NCBI GenBank assembly: GCA_903813345.2 | Contig: CAIIXF020000002.1 | Location: 4,070,001 to 4,134,000 of the forward strand | DNA length: 64,000 nt | DNA from: Owenia fusiformis | Taxonomy: Eukaryota; Annelida; Polychaeta; Sabellida; Oweniidae | Direction: 5' to 3' | In this document: positions 21,168 to 35,900 of the stretch, in pieces | Layout: each line of letters begins with the position of its first letter | How positions within the stretch are numbered: position 1 is the stretch's first letter | Notes under the pieces: generated by a model | What the model was told of the DNA's origin: nothing | Seen by the model: the letters and a program-made list of their open reading frames with translations, nothing else | The model's database searches: none | Position numbers and translations under genes: made by a program

Positions 21168-24100
21168 ATGAGTAAACAAACAGAAGGACGTGATGTTAGT
21201 GGATCATTCCGCTATGGCTCAAGCAGAAAGATGGAGCTCACATTGCGGAAGGAACTCGATGATTTAACCAAGAAATCAATGTTGGAAATTGCTGAAATGA
21301 AAGCAAAACAAATAATGGAACAGAGGACAGATGCTGAGGAAACTACAAGGTTTGAGTGAAATGTGAAATTATTCACATGTGTTTTATAGCAATATGATAC
21401 GTAACAGTAAAATCTTTTTGTCTGAATACATGTACCTCTTAATTAATCTCTCAATGTGAATGGTCCCAATGGTCCCTTTTTAATTCGCCATAAACTTCTG
21501 TGTTAAAGAAACTCAAAGTGTGAACGTGCCAATCTGGACTTTTTTGGTTCGTCCACCCACAGACCCAAGTTCATTCCCAAGGCATTCAAATTAGACAGGT
21601 TTTACCATAATTTTCTAAAATATATTGGATATTGCAGGGTTCCCCCATCCAAAAATTCTTTCAAAATCATGCAGTTTTTCAACATTTAGAGCACTTCTCA
21701 AGTGATTTTAGCCATATTTGGGCCAAAATTGTCAAATGTGAATTCCCCTGGAAATTCTTGAAAACTGGGCCTGGTCATACATGTATATGATAGAAGTACT
21801 TGAACAACTCTGCTTTTTTTAAATTAATTTTTTAAACCATTTTGTGAAACTCTTACACTCCCCTCCATAATTTTGGCAACCTCAGCTCCTCCATTATGTT
21901 TCCATCAATATTATAAGTTATTTCACCGCCAGTTAAGTAAATAAAAATTCAAAGGTAGAGTCTTTAACATGTAGTTCAATGGGGGCGCTAAGGTTGCCAA
22001 ACTTATGGAGGGGAGTGTAGATACAAATCAGTGAATGGCTCCATGCATTGCGCTGTTGTATGTCTGTTTCAATTACCATGATGCGTGTAAGTAGTTACCA
22101 TTTTCACCACCAGGTCACTGATTCGGGGTAAATAACATGGCAGGGTATTAGAAAATTCTCTTAAAGTTGAATATTCATCAGTTTTTAGTTGTTCAATTTT
22201 CGTATTACCCTTATTTATCTGATAGCTATGCAAATTAAAACATGTCCTGTAAAAGAAAATATTATCTATCCAATATGAGAAAAGATATTTCATTTTTTGT
22301 GATTTTATAACATGGGGTCTATGGGGAATATCCCCAACCTAGAAATCACATTTTCAAAGAAAATTAAATTTTTAAAGTTGATAAACGCTTTTTAAAACCA
22401 CATATCTAGATGTAATTTTACATGTAGATCTCAAATATGAAACAGAATTTTTAATTTTTAATGACATAAATCAAGATTATTTCTATTATCTAGTCTATTG
22501 TTGCTAAATTTTGAGTTGAAAATCAAGTGCATGGTGGAACAAATCAATGCCAAACATTGTACACTGTACATGTACTTTATTCATATCTTAAATATAACGT
22601 TTCTTATCTCACTCTATATGTGTCTTCTAGGAAATTGAGCCCAGAATTCAAGCATCAAAAAGCTCGCAAGAAACTGAAGTCTCAGCCAATGTTTCATCCA
22701 GAATTACAAGACAGATTACCAGTGAGTATTATTCCACTGAAGGAAGTTCGTAGGGATATAGAAAAGCTGCCTGTCTGTCTGTTTGTTTTTCGGGCAATAG
22801 CACAAATACTGTTTAATCGATTTGGCTTCACAGTTTTGGCTACACAGTTCACATCTTCATATTAAAGATACTATTGTAAATTTCATACATAACAACAGTA
22901 TTTTAAACTTTTGTTTCTTAAATCTATTGTTTGAAAAGTCAACATTTCATTGCTTAACACCCACTAATCTCCCCAGCATTAACTCATTCGCTACTAAGGA
23001 CTTGATATGACGTCATAAAGCACATACGTTGACTACTAAGGACGTGATATCAAGTCCAAGCACAAACCCAATGTATTTTTTTGGGAATCTTGTAACCATG
23101 ACAACTTATAAAATGGGACTTAAAAAACTATTCATTCTGAAAGAGTATATCATATGCTTTAAAATGATATATAACACTATATATGTATGCCCATGTATAT
23201 ACAATATATATTATTTCAGAGGTACCATATATGGCAATTTTCAAAATATCGTCAGTATTATAGTGCTTTTTGCCCCAGTATTGAATGAGTTAAAGCAAGT
23301 GGGCGCAGCACCCACCTGAGATTTGAAAGCATGCTTGCACCCACCTGAAAATGAGAAAAATCATGAAAAATAGGCACAGTTTTCCAATTTTGGTCTGAAT
23401 TGTGACAATGAGAATTTTGCACCCACTTGAGAAAAAACTCTCGTAGAGACCACTGACACCCTTTTAATTATTTGCTATGTTATGTTTCAGAGTCCCCCTG
23501 CCAAACCAATACCCAATGTTCCCCCTTACAACCCACTTGACAAGGGTGAAGCGAGAGTTGTCTCAGCAAAGAAAACTAGATCCTACCCATATACAAAACC
23601 TGAAGTAGTGACGACTACAGGTAACTTAGCATTAGATGAGAAGCAAGGGAAAAAACATCAATAATATATATAATGGGAGGTTATCATGGTTAAATATGTT
23701 AGTTGTTTTATAGATTTAACGAAGGTCCTAACAATATTGCATGAATTACAATGTAATCAGATACCCTAAACAATGATCTGAAATCTGATGATATTTTCTG
23801 TATGCATTAAATGAAATAAATATAACACAATGGAAGTGAAAAAATGAACCAAACAAACACAATTATGGCATAGATAGTTATATTTTTGGTCAGTTTATTG
23901 ATACAAGCTAAGAAATGTAATAGCACACAGTAGTAATGTTTTATTTATTACGTGTACAAACAGTCTTCATTTTTTGAATATCACTTGATTTCAGTGGCAT
24001 CGTCACACTTTCTTCCTTAGTGGCATTCTCTTTCAGACTTGAAAAAACCTAAGGTGTCTAGTGTTGGTGTGGTTCCCTCCCGTAATACAGATGAAGTACA

Positions 24101-27100
24101 GGGTTTACATGTTGTAATGAAGGGGCGATCTGCCATTGGTATAGATGATCAGACCATTGATATGGTAAATCAGGTAAGATGCTACAGGGTTTACATGTTG
24201 TTATGAAGGGGCGATCTGCCATTGGTATAGATGATCAGACCATTGACATGGTAAATCAGGTAAGATTCTACAGGGTTTACATGTTGTAATGAAGGGGCGA
24301 TCTGCCATTGGTAAAGATGATCAGACCATTGATATGGTAAATCAGGTAAGATGCTACAGGGTTTACATGTTGTTATGAAGGGGCGATCTGCCATTGGTAT
24401 AGATGATCAGACCATTGACATGGTAAATCAGGTAAGATTCTACAGGGCTTACATATTGTAATGAAGGGGCGATCTGCCATTGGTATAGATGATCAGACCA
24501 TTGACATGGTAAATCAGGTAAGATGCTACATACAGGTTTTACATGTTGTAATGAAGGGGCAATCTGCCATTGGTATAGATGATCAGACCATTGACATGGT
24601 AAATCAGGTAAGATGCTACATACAGGTTTTACATGTTGTAATGAAGGGGCAATCTGCCATTGGTATAGATGATCAGACCATTGACATGGTAAATCACTTA
24701 TGATTCTACAGGGTTCACATCAATGTAATAAAAAACATGTTACTACAATAGTTGAGACTAACTTTATCAAGTCAATTTGTTTTCCATAATACTAAGATTT
24801 ATAGCAAATTCCTTTATAGGCTAATAAAGATAAAACCAGACCCACTCCCAGAGGCCCCATACTGGGTAGACCTACTGAAGAAGCAGTGGATTCTGGGCCT
24901 AAACCTGCTTTGCTGGTAGAGACTGGATCTGTAGTTTCAGCTCCCTTTGGTGTGCGTGCCAAACCACAAGCTAGGCCAATAACAGAGCTCACAACACGCA
25001 AGTTTATCAACAACAATTTTTTGTGAATTAAGTTTTTGGAAAAGAAACATACAAAGAAACAGAAAACGTTGTCAGTTGTCACTATTGAAAATCTTTTTTC
25101 AAAATCTCTAAAACAACATTTAAAGTTATAAAAAATAGTAAATGAATGATGAAAACATATTTTCAAACTTTAGATGGGGCCTTGAAGACAGTAAATTGTG
25201 TGCCTCTTCATTATCCCAACGAACGAAGTTCGGTAGGGATATAGTGAAGCCCTCCGTCCGTCAGTCCGTCAGTCAGTCCGTCCGTCTGTCCGGAAGATAA
25301 CTCAAATATCAGTTGACGGATTTTCTTCATATTTGTTGGAAAGATGTATATTGATGAATAGTTTTACGCAAAAAAGAATTTTTCAAGATGGCTGCCGCTT
25401 TAAAAATGACGGGACTTTTTCGCAAAAATCATACATTTTTCATTCTAAACCAAAGTAATTAATATTATTGTTTGAAATTTGGTAGTATATTTGCAACATC
25501 TATCTATTTCACATATATTCCGTGTTTTTCATCCTGACCCCCAGGGGCCGTGTATGGGGGTGAGGAAAACCGAAATTTTCACTAATTTTTAGATCTTTCT
25601 GAAGTATAGCTTTATTATACTCAAATGAAAGGCAATTAAAAGTAGATTGCAAATATTGTATCTTTTTTCTGATTCGAGCCTCGTAAAATTCAAAATGGCC
25701 ATCTAATGTACGATTTCGCAATAATTTTTCGATCCCTTCAAAGTATGGCTATATTATATTCAACTTGAAGGAATTTTGGAGTAGATCACAATTATGGTAT
25801 TATTTTTCAGATTTGTACCTCAGAAAATTCAAAATGGCTGCTTTGCAGGAATTCGCAATTCTAAAATCTAAATTTTTCAATTTTAACCAAAGTAATGAGT
25901 ATAATTGATTGGAATTGTGTAATTGATATTTTGTTCGTTGGGATTTGCTACTCCGCGGAGTTGCCGATATCTAGTTATGTTATTAATAATACAGGTACAA
26001 AGAAAAGGCCAAGAGCAATGCCAGATGATCGTGTATTTAGACAGTATGATGATGTCATAGCAGATATAGATGAAGATGGGAGAAACTTAAATGATTGGAG
26101 AAATCAGGATGAAGTTCGTAGCCAGGCCTCCAGTACTACTTCGGTATGAATATAAATTACAATATAAATAACAATAAAAAAGTAATAAAAAATAAAAATT
26201 TTAAAAATAACATGAAGACATTGGTCAATGCAAGTTTGGTTCTGCAGTTTATGCAAATCATAAAATTTGAAAAACATTACCTTTATCAGTAGTTATTGTC
26301 ATCATGTATATTACATATATAAATATAATCATTTTAATCTTGTGTATCTGCTTTAACTCTAACTTTGGTTAGTTTAAGTTGAAATCTGAAGATTAGTGGA
26401 AGGCCATTATAGTTAATCTATTCTTTCATATCAGGTTAAGTCAGAATGAAAAACTGTGTTACAAAGAATGAACAAAGGATCATGTTACTTTAAAACTGAA
26501 TCAAGGTACAAACTGTGATTCCAGGTTAATTCAGAATGGAAAATTGTGTTCAAGGAATGAAGAAAAATGGATCTTTTTATTTTTACACTGAAATAAAGTA
26601 CAATAAGTGTTCTTCCTTTATTAGAGTGCCAGAGAAAAAGTATTTTCAAATATCTAGGCACTCTAAGAGTTAAATTACTGGATGTAGTGAAATGAATATA
26701 TTACCCTCGTTTCTTTTTAGGTGAAATCAGCCAAAGAACTGCTAGAAGAGGCAAAGGGTCTCACTGCTGCAGGGGCAGATAAGATCTATATGAGACACAG
26801 TAAAGCCAATCTTTCCCCACCAGGCAGGAAAAACAATCAAAGCTTAAATGCATTGCATCCAAAAGGTAATGATGATTTAAAGGCTCTTGCTATACATCCA
26901 AAAGGTAATGATGATTTAAAGGCTCTTATTCTACATGCAGAAGGTAAAAATCACTTAAAGGCTATCGCTCTACAGTACATCCAAGATGAAATTGATTTAA
27001 AGGCTCACTCACTCTATATGATAACAATGATTAAAAAACTCTCACTGCACATCAAAAAGAGAAAAATTATTTGAATGGCCTCACTCACCCTATATCACTC

Positions 27101-30100
27101 TATATCACTAAGATAAAGTATATTAAAATGGTTTGAACTCACTTAGAGATGGAGTTGTGGAGATTATTTTTGTTAGGAGAGATGGTGCTTATTCTTGTAT
27201 TTTTTCATTTTTTACAGGTAGCAAGAGTAGCAAAAGTCGACATGATGATTCCATCCAGCGTGAGAAATCTGATGTCAGATCTGTGGATGAGATCATTATG
27301 GCTTTAAAGGTCCAATCAAGAGAGGGAACGTAAGGAGGCCAAGTATATAGTTAATAGAGTCAGTTATGGGCTTAGTGCCTTCACACCTGGTGCGCACAGT
27401 TGTACCAGATGGTTGCGTCAGATTGCTTCAAATACAACCAAAGGAGTGGTATCGATATGGTGAACTTTTTGAACACACGTTTCTCTTAAACCAGTCATCA
27501 AAACATTCTGAAAATCTTACACATTGTCAATTTAATGGTCATCTTTTGGATGGTAACATTATAATTTTAAATATATATACATGTATACACTTTTCTCTAT
27601 GTTGTTTTAGAAAACACATCAGACACTTCTTTTGTTCTTGGTATCATATGTTCAGAATGAAATGTAAGATCTATCCGAATCTCATTTGAACAAAACGACA
27701 TAAACACAACGTGTTTAGGTCTCTCAATGTTGTAATTGAACAAAGGAAAGTTTGGTTGATTTAAAAAAAATATCTTGTCAATGAAATAAAAGGTTCATCT
27801 TAATTTTTATCTATTTTGGGGGTTTTGTTTTATTTTTTGCATACTTTTTGTTAAATCAACCAAAATTTCCTTTGTATAACTATAATAATATTTAGAGGTC
27901 TAAGAAAATGTTGTATATGCTATTTTGTTCCAACAATGTTCGGAAAGACATTTTATTTCATTCTCAAGAATTGGTAGAAAGGAACAAAAACAATTGCACT
28001 AAAAAACAAAAAATGTTAACAAAAACAGTTATATAAAATATATATAAACAATTCAATTTTTCTCAATCAGTCAACATTACATAAAGGACCGTGTTTTTTA
28101 CAGAATGTTTTCAATAATTAAGAGAAAAACATTGTTGAATTCAGTTCACCATATCGATACCTATCCTTTCAAAATTTTCATGGGGGGAGAACCCCAGACC
28201 CCCCTGAACACTCAACTTGTGTTCCCATGTTGGTGTACTACTCATAGATATAGCGCTACGCCAATGATGGGGTATATCATTCCCGTCATTTGTTATTTCT
28301 TTTTTTTTTTTTTTTGTAGTGTTTATTTTATTTCAGTTTAATCTTCTTACATTTTACATTTTAAAGCAACCTCCAAACGTTCTTCCTTTCACACCATACA
28401 TTCCTACCCATCCATACCCGCTCATCTTTCATACATCCCAGTCAGACACATGCATACTGTAAATGTCACATAAATATAGAGGAAAAATCATGCCATAAAA
28501 TAAAGCATAGAACGCTATTTAAAGTTAGAAATCATAATTATCCAATTTGGAGCCCTCGGAAAGATACGCCCTATATTTCTTACATAGTAAGAATTTTATT
28601 CAGTGAAATGAAAGGTTTTAACATTTACAGTATGTGAGTTCAAAATATGATTTTTACTTTAAGTATGTGGTCTAAACTGATATTTAGAGATGCATGTATT
28701 ATAGTGGGCTTCATGAACAATCCTTAGTGGTTTTATTTTGTAATAAGGATAATAATTTTCAATTTCAAAACTGAATTCTTTGAGAAAAACATAATTTGTA
28801 CAGTTTGTATCGAATATGACATAAAATTCATGCGCCTTTTAGCTCATTGATAACTGAAATAAAACTATAAGTAAAATAAAATGCTCAATTTGACTATATA
28901 TTTACCTGTAGGGTATCTGAAGCAGATAGGAAGATCCAAGAGATCATGTCCAGAGTGATGTCCAGTGCAAGTGCTGTGCTCAGTGACATAGGTTAGTGAC
29001 ATTTGTATCATATCCACAGGTCCCAGGTTCAAATCCCACAAGTAGAGAATTTTGTGACTTTTTACATTTTCTATTTTTTTGCTTTTGTCTTAGATAAACA
29101 TGTGCAGGTATTTATAATGTTTGTTTTAATATGAAGAACATTAAGTTGTAAAAGACAAACTATTAGAGCTATATTAAACCACAATTTAACATAATGCTAT
29201 GCTTGTAATTTGTATTAAAAATTATTTGTAGTTTGGCAGTCATTAACAGAAACTTTGTAAACTTAAGAATGCCTCAATCAATTGCTGTAACATCATATTT
29301 TTTAAATCAAGAAGAGAACTTAGAATAGCAGGGCTCTCACTAGGCTTTCAGAGTGTGGCGCAGCACCTCAGTCTATTTAGGTCCCACCACAATGTATTGG
29401 CAAATTATGATTGTTTCCACAGTCTAATATTGACTAAATACATAGTAATAGCATGTGAAAAGGATAAGATATAACATAAATATGATTTATTGCCATTGAA
29501 CCACCATTCTGGAGATATTTCCCCCACACCTTAAATATTTCTTGGTAAAAGCCCTGAGTAATAGCCTCATGTCCCTTACATTCACTGTTAATCAATGTAA
29601 TGTATGACAATGTAAAACATCGATGAAAAATATATTCTTAATAGATATTTAAATAAAAATTGACTAACTGATTCACAACTTTATGAAGTTTCTGTTTATG
29701 GCTTCTTTAATGAATAGAAAAAGTTTAGGAGCATTGTTTGATATGTATTTTATGTTATCTCTAGATGTGTTATAAATTGAATAAAAACTTAGATCGTTGA
29801 TTGTAATGTTTATTACAGGGAACCGTCAAGTATCTGACCTCGAAAGTGTCAATGAAGGTAGATTTAGTTGCATGAACAGTTATATCTTATCATGGTTATT
29901 TACTAACATGTTGCATGAATTATTGAGTTGTCACTTTTTACTAATTTATTGCATGCACATTATCCATAGTTCCTTTTTTGTTGAAAACTCATTGCATGGT
30001 TATATATCCATCATTCAGGTTTTTTGCCATTATATGCACTATTTATGGCATGAAAATAGGTGTTTGGTACTTTAACTGGTCTCATTTTAGTGCCTGTTAA

Positions 30101-32933
30101 TTAATTTGGTATTTTGTCAATAGTCATTTTTTGCAAAAAGACCCTTGATAAAAAAAATTTCATCCAATGTCATTTATATCAATAGGCTCTTTTCTTCACA
30201 TTCTTTGATCATTGGATGAAAATCTAGACTGGTATTAACCTAAATTGGTGACTAGTGACCATATTACCAAATTATCATATTTCTACATCTTTTCTGTTCT
30301 ATTTCTTTTTACTTCTGAACTGTCTGAAAGGACTCTAAGATTAGTGTAGGACCTGTCATATAGATTTCTAAATCAAAATATATGGCAATTATCGTCAAAT
30401 TTATGCAAAATAAAATAATCAAAGCAAAATAAGGCCAGTTAAAACAAGGTTAAATTTTTGCATGAAAAAATATTCTGCACCAGGTTTGTAATTAGCATGG
30501 ACAATTAGGACCTTTACCATAAAATAATTCATTACATCAGCACTTCTCACTGTTTTACCTGTTTATCACATTTGTGTTACATTTTGACTCAATTCAAAAT
30601 CTCCATGAACAAAAGAATCTTACACAAAAATCAATTCATTGGCTCCGCACCATCTTGAATCCATTACTTATTGCATAAAATTACAACTGGTGTTTATAAT
30701 ACATGCACAACACATTTACACCATACATTTTGCAATCACTGTATCATAAATGCATTCTATGCACAATAGCTGTACATTGAATACTTCAACTCCAGAGTAC
30801 AGGGAGGCACTGTGTCGTCCATATAGGTAATTGGACGGTCAATACAGGCCTTCCTTTGTCCAACAATTACCTACATTGATGACATTGCCTCCCTGTCCTG
30901 TAACAAAAAGTAGAAATGTTTGGCCCCATGATTATACCAAAATTGTTATGATTATATAAACATGAAGCTGAAATGTTTGGTCTTTAATTTATACCATAAA
31001 TTGACCTACTGACTACTTACAGTACAAATAGAGTTAATTGCATATTAAAGCAAATTAAAGCTATAATTAGAATAAATAAAACTAGGTTAATATAAATGGC
31101 GCTGACTAGCAGCAAATATACCTTTAAAAATCAATATTTATAAAATTTCATTGAAAATCATCATACATTCATACAATATTTACAGAGGGCCCAAGACCAA
31201 CCGAGAACCTGGCACAAATGGAACAAGTCAAAGAAAAACTAGAAGAGGTTCAAAATGATGAAAAGACTGACATTGATGATAATATAATAGAGAAACAGAA
31301 TCAATCAGAGGAGAAAGGTAAGCAGCAATATCTTCTATATTTCATAAGGATTTTAGAAGTACTGGCCAACACATTAACTACAGACCTGTTCTGAACCATT
31401 GCCAACTGGCCAAGATGACAACCAACTACTCTGAAGCAGTGTTTGAGTACTTTGGATTGTGACAGATTTTGCTAAAAAATTGCCAGTTCTGCTTGACCAA
31501 AGCTTAAAAATTAATTATTATGAGATAATATGGACATATAATTCAAATATACACTGTAATTCAGATATAATATTTTTATCATCTTAGTGATATGAGTCAG
31601 GAATAGGCAGTGATATACAAATAGTAGAAATAATAGTGATCAATGAAAATATTTTCCATTTAAGTGCCCATACCAGAAATCATCATAGACAATGCTACTG
31701 TAGCATCAACAAATGAAAAGCCCTCAGAGAAACATGTCAGAATAGAGGCCCCTGGTGATGACACTAAACGAAGAAGGTCTAGTGTTACCGATGCCAAAAA
31801 TCTTTCCAAGGTACTGTAACAGCATCTTAGTACAATTAAACTATGATTCTTTTAAGTGAAGGGTAAAAGATAGATGTCTGAATATTGTTTGATCTCTTGA
31901 GTTGTTTTGACTAAATATAAAAAGATCTATATGTTTCTTTTGTAACAATAAATGGTTTAAGAGAATTGCATGGATAACATACAATGGTTAAAACACTATT
32001 ATCTTTATATTAAATTGGTAAATGCTTGCATCACAAAATATAAAGGGGACTACCATACTGAGAATATGCCAACTGTTCTTTTTGATTATTTTATTTATTA
32101 GGTTATCACCTCTGATCTCAAAGAGGTCCCGGAAATTGATCAAAGTGGAATAAAAATGAAAATTGACACTGATACTGGACAGATGATGATTGAGCCTAGA
32201 GTGGGGGAGGACTTTACTTTTACTGATACACCCTCCCCTCCTGGCACACCTCAGGTTGATCAAGAACAGGTTGGTGATAAATTCATTGTTTTTCGAGTTT
32301 GATGAAACGGTAGTAAATTGACATAAATTATAATGTATATAATAGTAAAACCTTTCTTAATGAGCACTTCTCTCTAGTGAACACCTGTGTTTAGTGAACA
32401 CTTCTTCAAGGCACATTTTACATTGACTCCTGTATAAATCCCCTCCCTGTAGTGAACTACACTCTACCTCCAGTGAACACTTTTTGTGGCTCTATAGGTG
32501 TTCACACGTGTGTTACTTCATTTTGTTTTTGTTTAATTAATTGCTTGCTTTATTGGTTTTATCTTGATGGAAATTGATTATATTCAAATGACCATAATAC
32601 ACTCTATGCATTAATTAATATAAATAAAACATTGTTCTCTACGTTTATACTGTAAAGGTTAGTCTAAAATCTGAGGAGAATTGAAATCAAAAGACTTGGT
32701 TTGTCAGTTTAATTTTGATGAAAATAACTTTTAATGCGAAATTTATTTCAGGCGCTGCATGACCTCCATCAACCAAAACATGTGACTTATGAAGATATAG
32801 TTAGTATACAAGCCAAAACAGCAGCATTATTTGACAGACCTAAGTTTAAAGTGACAGCCACTGGAAAAATCGCAAAGCCATTTGTACATGAGAATGTAGC
32901 CTCTTTTCTGTCGGCATGGAAACCAACTAGAAA
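21168..32933 (+). CDS. Exons 1-14 of the large plus-strand gene
   Basis: Exons: 21168-21349, 22631-22721, 23491-23620, 24037-24173, 24820-25022, a possible 17-base micro-exon 25174-25190, 25995-26143, 26721-26865, 27218-27329, 28912-28991, 29819-29857, 31186-31317, 31665-31810, 32102-32269 and 32752-32933. Each junction has AG/GT borders and matching phase. Exon 1 uses a weak donor (GTTTGAGT), chosen because it restores the frame into exon 2. The micro-exon is inferred only because exon 5 ends in phase 2 while the exon at 25995 needs phase 1. Residues include an acidic helix TENLAQMEQVKEKLEEVQND, an RRRSS basic/Ser cluster and a Pro-rich TDTPSPPGTP. Exons at 24037 and 26721 run into tandem repeats, so their true 3' ends could differ. 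Confidence 0.75.
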
Positions 32934-35900
32934 GTGAGTACCTTTTAGCTTACATGTATACACAATGCAATGCAATCACCTTCTTGTCTTTCCATCAGTT
33001 CATCTGTCTGTCTATCTCTCTGTCAACACATTGGTGACGCATTTGATTTAGTTATTGAAAATGTATTAAATTCCTGCACACAATTTTTGTCCCATTTTTT
33101 AGGGCTCTTTGTGATGAATTCTCTATTTTTCTAGAATTTGGCAAAAAATCATCCTCCGATCACAGGGCTTCAAAATCCAGAATATATTCTTTTTACCCCC
33201 TGCGATAAGCAGTTAGCAGTTCCCCGATTAAGAACTCGCAATCTTATTGGCTGTCGCAACACTGCGACAGAAATCATGTATATGTCATTGCGCATAATTA
33301 GACTAGATCTAGATCACGTGATTCAGTTTCATCAGGCGCTTCCAAATTGTTTATAGCAGAGGAAAGAAGGAGGTACGGATTCTGGATACTAGGAGGATGG
33401 CAAAAAATACAAGTTCAAAATTAGTCAGCTATAATTTAGTGTTTCATGGATTGGTTTTCTTGATTGAAATTCCTTGTTATCCCATCGAACGAAGTTCGGA
33501 GGGATATAGGGAACGCCTCCGTCCGTCCGTCCGTCCGTCCGTCCGTCCGTCCGTCCGTCCGTCCGTCCGTCCGTCTGGGCAATAACTCAAATACCGTTGG
33601 CCCGTTTTTATTCATATTTTGTACACATATACCCTATGGGGGTAGAAGTTCTGCTCGAAAGCCGATTTTCAAAATGGCCGCTCATTTAAAAATGGCGGCC
33701 ATTTTAGTGCCGATTTTACAGTAATTTAGGTGCAATATGTAAAAGTGTAATAGCAATATGTTTTAAATGTAAAAAAAATTATATAGGACATTAATAAAGC
33801 TAGAAATGTAGATATTAAAAAAGCACATGGCAGCCATCTTGAAAAATGGCGGCCTTTACTCGTTATTTTACGATTTTTGCTGTAACTCGAAAAGTAGTGG
33901 AGCGATTTCGTTCATATTTGGTATGTGAATACTATAAGCATGGCACACTGTCTAATGAAACTTTTGGTAGAAGGCGGCCATTTTGAAAAATGGTGGACAT
34001 TTTGAAAAATGGACGCCATTTTAACTTATTTTACTAAAACTCGAAAAGTAGTGGAGCGATTTTGTTCATATTTGGTATGTGAATACGTATAAGCATGGCA
34101 CACTGTCTAATGACACTTTTGGTAGAGGGCGGTCATTTTTCAAAATGGCCGCCATTTTAATGTATTTTACTATAACTCAAAAAGTAGTGGAGCGATTTTG
34201 TTCATATTCGGTATGTGAATACTGTAAGCATGGCACACTGTCTAATGACACTTTTGGTAGAAGGCAGCCATTTTGAAAAATGGCGGACATTTTGAAAAAT
34301 GGCTGCCATTTTAACTTATTTTACTATAACTCGAAAAGTAGTGGAGCGATTTTGTTCATATTTGGTACGTGAATACGTATAAGCATGGTACACTGTCTAA
34401 TGACACTTTTGGTAGAAGGTGGCCATTTTTCAAAATGGCTGCCATTTTAACGTATTTTACTATAACTCGAAAAGTAGTTGAGCGATTTTGTTCATATTTG
34501 GTATATGAATACTATAAGCATGGCACACTGTCTAATGAGACTTTTGGTAGAAGGTGGCCATTTTTCAAAATGGCCACCATTTTAATGTATTTTACTATAA
34601 CTCGAAAAGTAGTAGAGCGATTTTGTTCATATTTGGTATGTGAATATTATAAGCATGGCACACTGTCTAATGACACTTTTGGTAGAAGGTGCCCCTTTTG
34701 AAAAATGTTCGATGGGATTCGCTACGCTTTGGCGTTGCCGTTGTTCTGGTTGGATCATTGTGACATTCCCTGCATTTTCCCTAATGGTCCACCAATACTG
34801 TACACCATATAGACAGTATATACATAAACTTAAACAATATTATCTAATTACTTAATAATAATTTATTACAGAAATAACATATTTATCATAACAGTATCAC
34901 AAAACATATGTTCTGAAATTGAATGAACAATTCATCCAACAATGATATAACATATACCTTACGCATGATGCCCTGTTGATACAGTGGCCTGAGCCTTATA
35001 ATAAATAACTTCTAAATTCTATGTCTTGCACCAAGACCCTTGTGTTACCCTCCCTCTTGTAACACATTTATGCTATAGGTAAACAAATGGGTAATAAAAA
35101 GGGAGGAGACCAGATGCTTCATTAAAAAATATGAGCAAATTAACATGTAATATTTTACATTCAGAAACAGCACTTAGATTCTCTAAAAATATCTGACTGT
35201 GATAATGACATACATCTATCAATATGCTCTTTTTATGAAAATGAATAGGTAACACTTTAACTTTTAATATATATAACAAGTGTAAGTGTTTAACACGTGT
35301 TTTGTTTGAAACATCTGACCATTAGAACATCTGTTTCAGAAACATGATTCATGTCACTTATGTGAATCTATGGTTATGGTATAACTCTCAATATGCTCTT
35401 CTTTTATTCCATATTTTTTAACAATATATGTGTGCTCATTAAATTGCAAGACATATATCAATCAACATTTTAAAGATAGCAAAAATGACCTTACATAATT
35501 TGAATGAAAATCTACATTCATAATCTACTAACATTTTAATCTTTACATGATTGGATAAATAATTAGCTAATCCTATGTTTATTTGCCATGAGGATAATCT
35601 ACTTTTATAGAGACATGCATGTACTGTATATGAATAAATTCATTAAACATGTATAATGAACATAAAGTATTTTGAGCAGTTCAATATTGTGTAAATGTTT
35701 AACAAAAATAGATATAACTCTCATATAATAACATAATAATATGTAAAATTTAAATATGAAACTACAAGATAATTTGCACAGAATTATTTACATTTGTAAG
35801 ATTTCATGTACATTGTCTTACTGCTTAACTTTACAGTCATGTAGTAGCACTTATGAGATTTTGTAGGAATATTTACAATGTACTTGGTTTAAAATTCACA

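Noticed and set aside
22822-23319. Open frames at 22822-23010 and 23029-23319 as exons of the large gene
   Set aside because: They overlap a TTAA-flanked MITE and intron sequence and do not fit the phase chain.
33397-33585. RPSVRPSV-repeat peptides (also at 41586-41975)
   Set aside because: Translations of the CCGT microsatellite inside HINE elements.
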